From Meiothermus sp. Pnk-1 (GTDB lineage Bacteria > Deinococcota > Deinococci > Deinococcales > Thermaceae), in the NCBI RefSeq assembly GCF_003226535.1, contig NZ_QKOB01000003.1:186001-250000 (forward strand): DNA of 64,000 nucleotides, given 5' to 3'. The stretch's first letter is position 1. Each line of letters opens with the position of its first letter. Made by a program: the position numbers and the translations under genes. The notes under the pieces were generated by a model that had not been told where the DNA came from, did not search any database, and worked only from the letters and a program-made list of their open reading frames with translations. Shown here piece by piece: positions 62,125 to 64,000 of the stretch.

Positions 62125-62901
62125 ATGCCTTCCCTCGAGGCCACCCTGCGCCACCAAGCCATCCTCGAGCACCTACGCCAAGAAGGGCAGGTGCGGGTTG
62201 CTGAGCTTGCCCAACGTTTTGCGGTCTCGGCCGTTACGATCCGCGCCGACCTCGAGCACCTCGAGCGACAGGGGGCGCTCCGGCGCACCCGGGGGGGCGC
62301 GGTCCCGGCCCAGCAGCGGCGGTTCGAACTCCCGCTCGAGGCCAGCCGCCAGGTCCACGCCCGCGAGAAGGAGCGGATCGGACGCTACGCGGCGGGGCTG
62401 GTCCGCGACGGAGAGACCATCATCCTGGACGTGGGCAGTACCACCACCGAGCTGGCTCGAGCGCTGCCGCCCGGCTTGCGCAACGTAGTGGTGGTCACCA
62501 GCGCGCTCAACATTGCCCTGCTGCTGGAGTCGCATCCCGGCATCACCGTGGTGGTGACGGGCGGAACCCTGCGCCCCCTGCAGCACTCGCTGGTCAACCC
62601 CTACGGCACCGTGCTGCTCCGGGAGATCAACGCCGACAAGGCCTTTATCGGCTGTAACGGGGTCCATCCCGAGAAAGGCTTCACCAATACCAACCTGCAA
62701 GAGGCCGAGGTCAAGCGGGCCATGATCGAAGCAGCCCGTGAAACGGTAGTCCTCGCCGACCATTCCAAGATCATGCAGGTGGCCACCGCCCGGATTGCCC
62801 CACTCGGGGCGGCCCGGCTCCTGGTGACCAGCCCGAAAGCTCGGCCTGAAGACTTGGAGGCCCTGCGCAAGGTTGGGCTCGAGATCGCGCTGAGCACGTG
62901 A
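62125..62901 (+). CDS. DeoR-family transcriptional regulator
   Basis: 258 residues. The N-terminal winged helix (AILEHLRQEGQVRVAELAQRFAVSAVTIRADLEHLERQGALRRTRGGAV) is the DeoR signature; the sensor domain has DVGSTTTELARAL and GCNGVHPEKGFTNTN, which bind a sugar phosphate. It is 172 bp upstream of a sugar-binding protein gene with palindromic candidate operators between, so it likely controls that importer and perhaps itself. Confidence 0.92.
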   Translation: MPSLEATLRHQAILEHLRQEGQVRVAELAQRFAVSAVTIRADLEHLERQGALRRTRGGAVPAQQRRFELPLEASRQVHAREKERIGRYAAGLVRDGETIILDVGSTTTELARALPPGLRNVVVVTSALNIALLLESHPGITVVVTGGTLRPLQHSLVNPYGTVLLREINADKAFIGCNGVHPEKGFTNTNLQEAEVKRAMIEAARETVVLADHSKIMQVATARIAPLGAARLLVTSPKARPEDLEALRKVGLEIALST

Positions 62902-62910
62902 TCCCTCCGG

Positions 62911-62974
62911 CTTTTGCGAAAGCTTTCAAAAGCCCGCAAAACTATTGACAAGCTCTCGAAAGTTTAGGTAAACT
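62911..62974 (+). promoter_or_regulatory. Promoter and candidate DeoR operators before the sugar-binding protein gene
   Basis: TTGACA (62945-62950), an 18-bp spacer and TAAACT (62969-62974) make the promoter. GAAAGCTTTC (62918-62927), a perfect 10-bp palindrome inside CTTTTG-C...C-AAAAG, lies just upstream, and CGAAAG is repeated at 62957-62962 in the spacer. The arrangement fits repressor sites around the -35; binding by the adjacent DeoR protein is inferred. Confidence 0.5.
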
Positions 62975-63073
62975 CTCCCCGCAGCCGCAGTTGGGTAGCC
63001 TGAGCCTGTAGCTTCTAGGCTCGCGTTTGCTTATGGCAAGGGCTGCTCAGGGGTAGCGCTGTGGAGGTATTCG

Positions 63074-64000
63074 ATGAAGCGAAGGATGTGGTTGATCGCA
63101 GCTTTGGGTGCACTCTTGTTGACCGTGGGCTTGACCCAAAGCAACCTCACCGGCAAACTGGTCTACAACTCCAACCAGTCCGACCCCGTACCGCGCAAGT
63201 TCGACTCCATGGTGGTGGAGCTGTTCAAAAAGCGCAACCCCAACCTCCAGATGGAGTTCAACACCGTAGACCACGAGACCTTCCAAAACGTCTCCATCCG
63301 CACCTACCTGGCCTCCGACAACCCGCCCGACGTGCTCACCTGGTTCGCCGGGAACCGCATGCGGGCCTTCAGCAGCCGGGGCCTGGCCGCCGACATCACC
63401 GATGTGTGGAAGGCCAACAACTGGGAGAAGGTCTACCCCAAAGGCTTCCAGGCCCTCTCCAAGGACGCCAGCGGCAAGTACGTCTTCGTGCCGGTGAGCT
63501 ACTACTGGTGGGCGGTGTACTACCGCAAGGACATCTTCGCCAAGCTGGGCCTTAAGGAGCCCAAGACCTGGGACGAATTCCTGGCGGTGTGCAAAAAGCT
63601 CAAAGACGCAGGCTATGTCCCCATCGCCAACGCCGCCAAAGAGACCTGGCCCCAGGGCGGCTGGTTCGACTTCCTGGACATGCGGGTCAACGGCCCCGCT
63701 TTCCACAAAGACCTCACCGACGGCAAGATCCCCTACACCGACGCCCGGGTGAAGAAGGTCTTCAGCTACTGGCGCCAGCTCGTCGATAACAAGTACCTGC
63801 TCGAGAACCCCGCCGCCTACACCTGGCAGGATGCCGCCAACCTGATGATCCAGGGCAAGGCCGCCATGTACCTGATGGGCGACTTCCTGCGCGACCAGTA
63901 CCCCGACGACCGCGAGGCCGCCGAGCTGGACTTCTTCCGCTTCCCCATCATCGATCCCAAGGTGCCTATCGGCGAAGAGGCCCCCACCGACGGCTACTTC
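63074..64000 (+). CDS. Sugar ABC transporter substrate-binding protein (3' end outside window)
   Basis: 309 codons are visible and the frame is still open at the window end. ATG 63074 follows GGAGGT. Signal peptide: RRMWLIAALGALLLTVGLTQ. The mature part (GKLVYNSNQSDPVPRKFDSMVVELFKK, then DVLTWFAGNRMRAFS and YYWWAVYYRKDIFAKLG) is a CUT1-class binding protein of the MalE/UgpB superfamily, distinct from the glucose-type one at 47.6 kb. The 172-bp leader region holds candidate DeoR operators. The sugar is unknown. Confidence 0.9.
   Translation, partial: MKRRMWLIAALGALLLTVGLTQSNLTGKLVYNSNQSDPVPRKFDSMVVELFKKRNPNLQMEFNTVDHETFQNVSIRTYLASDNPPDVLTWFAGNRMRAFSSRGLAADITDVWKANNWEKVYPKGFQALSKDASGKYVFVPVSYYWWAVYYRKDIFAKLGLKEPKTWDEFLAVCKKLKDAGYVPIANAAKETWPQGGWFDFLDMRVNGPAFHKDLTDGKIPYTDARVKKVFSYWRQLVDNKYLLENPAAYTWQDAANLMIQGKAAMYLMGDFLRDQYPDDREAAELDFFRFPIIDPKVPIGEEAPTDGYF

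Overview
The window is about 64 kb of GC-rich chromosome, almost entirely protein-coding, from a member of the Thermaceae and most probably a Meiothermus-type organism. Supporting signs are the close likeness of the sugar-binding protein, TrmI and competence-type pilin genes to Thermus counterparts as I remember them, the very frequent CTCGAG hexamer, the short arginine pathway with a small ArgA, and start codons lying 6-8 nt behind a TANNNT promoter element (leaderless transcripts, known to be common in Deinococcus). I see no tRNA, rRNA, CRISPR array, transposase or phage gene.

Layout. 1-7.2 kb: the end of ruvC; a minus-strand run of a pterin dehydratase gene and the 2-oxoglutarate dehydrogenase complex (sucA, sucB, lpd); and rplM-rpsI with a clear promoter and terminator. 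7.3-15.5 kb: an unknown gene, UvrD/PcrA helicase, a phosphohexomutase, then an overlapping nitroreductase / type III polyketide synthase / ICMT-family methyltransferase set facing a CrtC-like lipoprotein. 15.5-15.9 kb: the only long gene-free stretch, filled with heptamer arrays and a tandem 41-bp repeat whose two hairpins co-vary. 15.9-22.4 kb: two phosphoribosyltransferase paralogues, a DUF151 nuclease-like protein, a phosphoesterase, MtaB, a threonine dehydratase-like enzyme, DinB and DUF418 proteins. 22.4-28.7 kb: an arginine block on the minus strand (argG, GNAT, argH, argA, then a HicB-like/PD-(D/E)XK fusion, then carA) led by a promoter with an ARG-box-like palindrome and an Arg-containing leader ORF.

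28.7-45.6 kb: plsY, a diguanylate cyclase, hisD, an unknown gene, a four-gene minor-pilin operon headed by a 1359-residue pilin-like protein with five Ig-like repeats, lepA, a two-component pair, a DarA-type cyclic-di-AMP receptor, a secreted DsbA-like protein, trmI and rqcH. 45.6-52.4 kb: a ROK-regulated glucose/mannose-type ABC importer without its own ATPase, dtd, and two overlapping DegV genes. 52.5-58.4 kb: a five-gene operon (iron-type ABC importer plus CitA/CitB-like two-component system) with much lower CTCGAG density than the rest, possibly acquired. 58.5-64 kb: serA with a class V aminotransferase, a UbiA-family prenyltransferase, and a DeoR regulator next to a second sugar-binding protein gene that runs off the window.

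Most genes are housekeeping or central metabolism. The less ordinary content is the HicB-nuclease fusion in the arginine operon, the argG leader, the giant pilin, the polyketide set, the low-CTCGAG transport island and the structured intergenic repeats.
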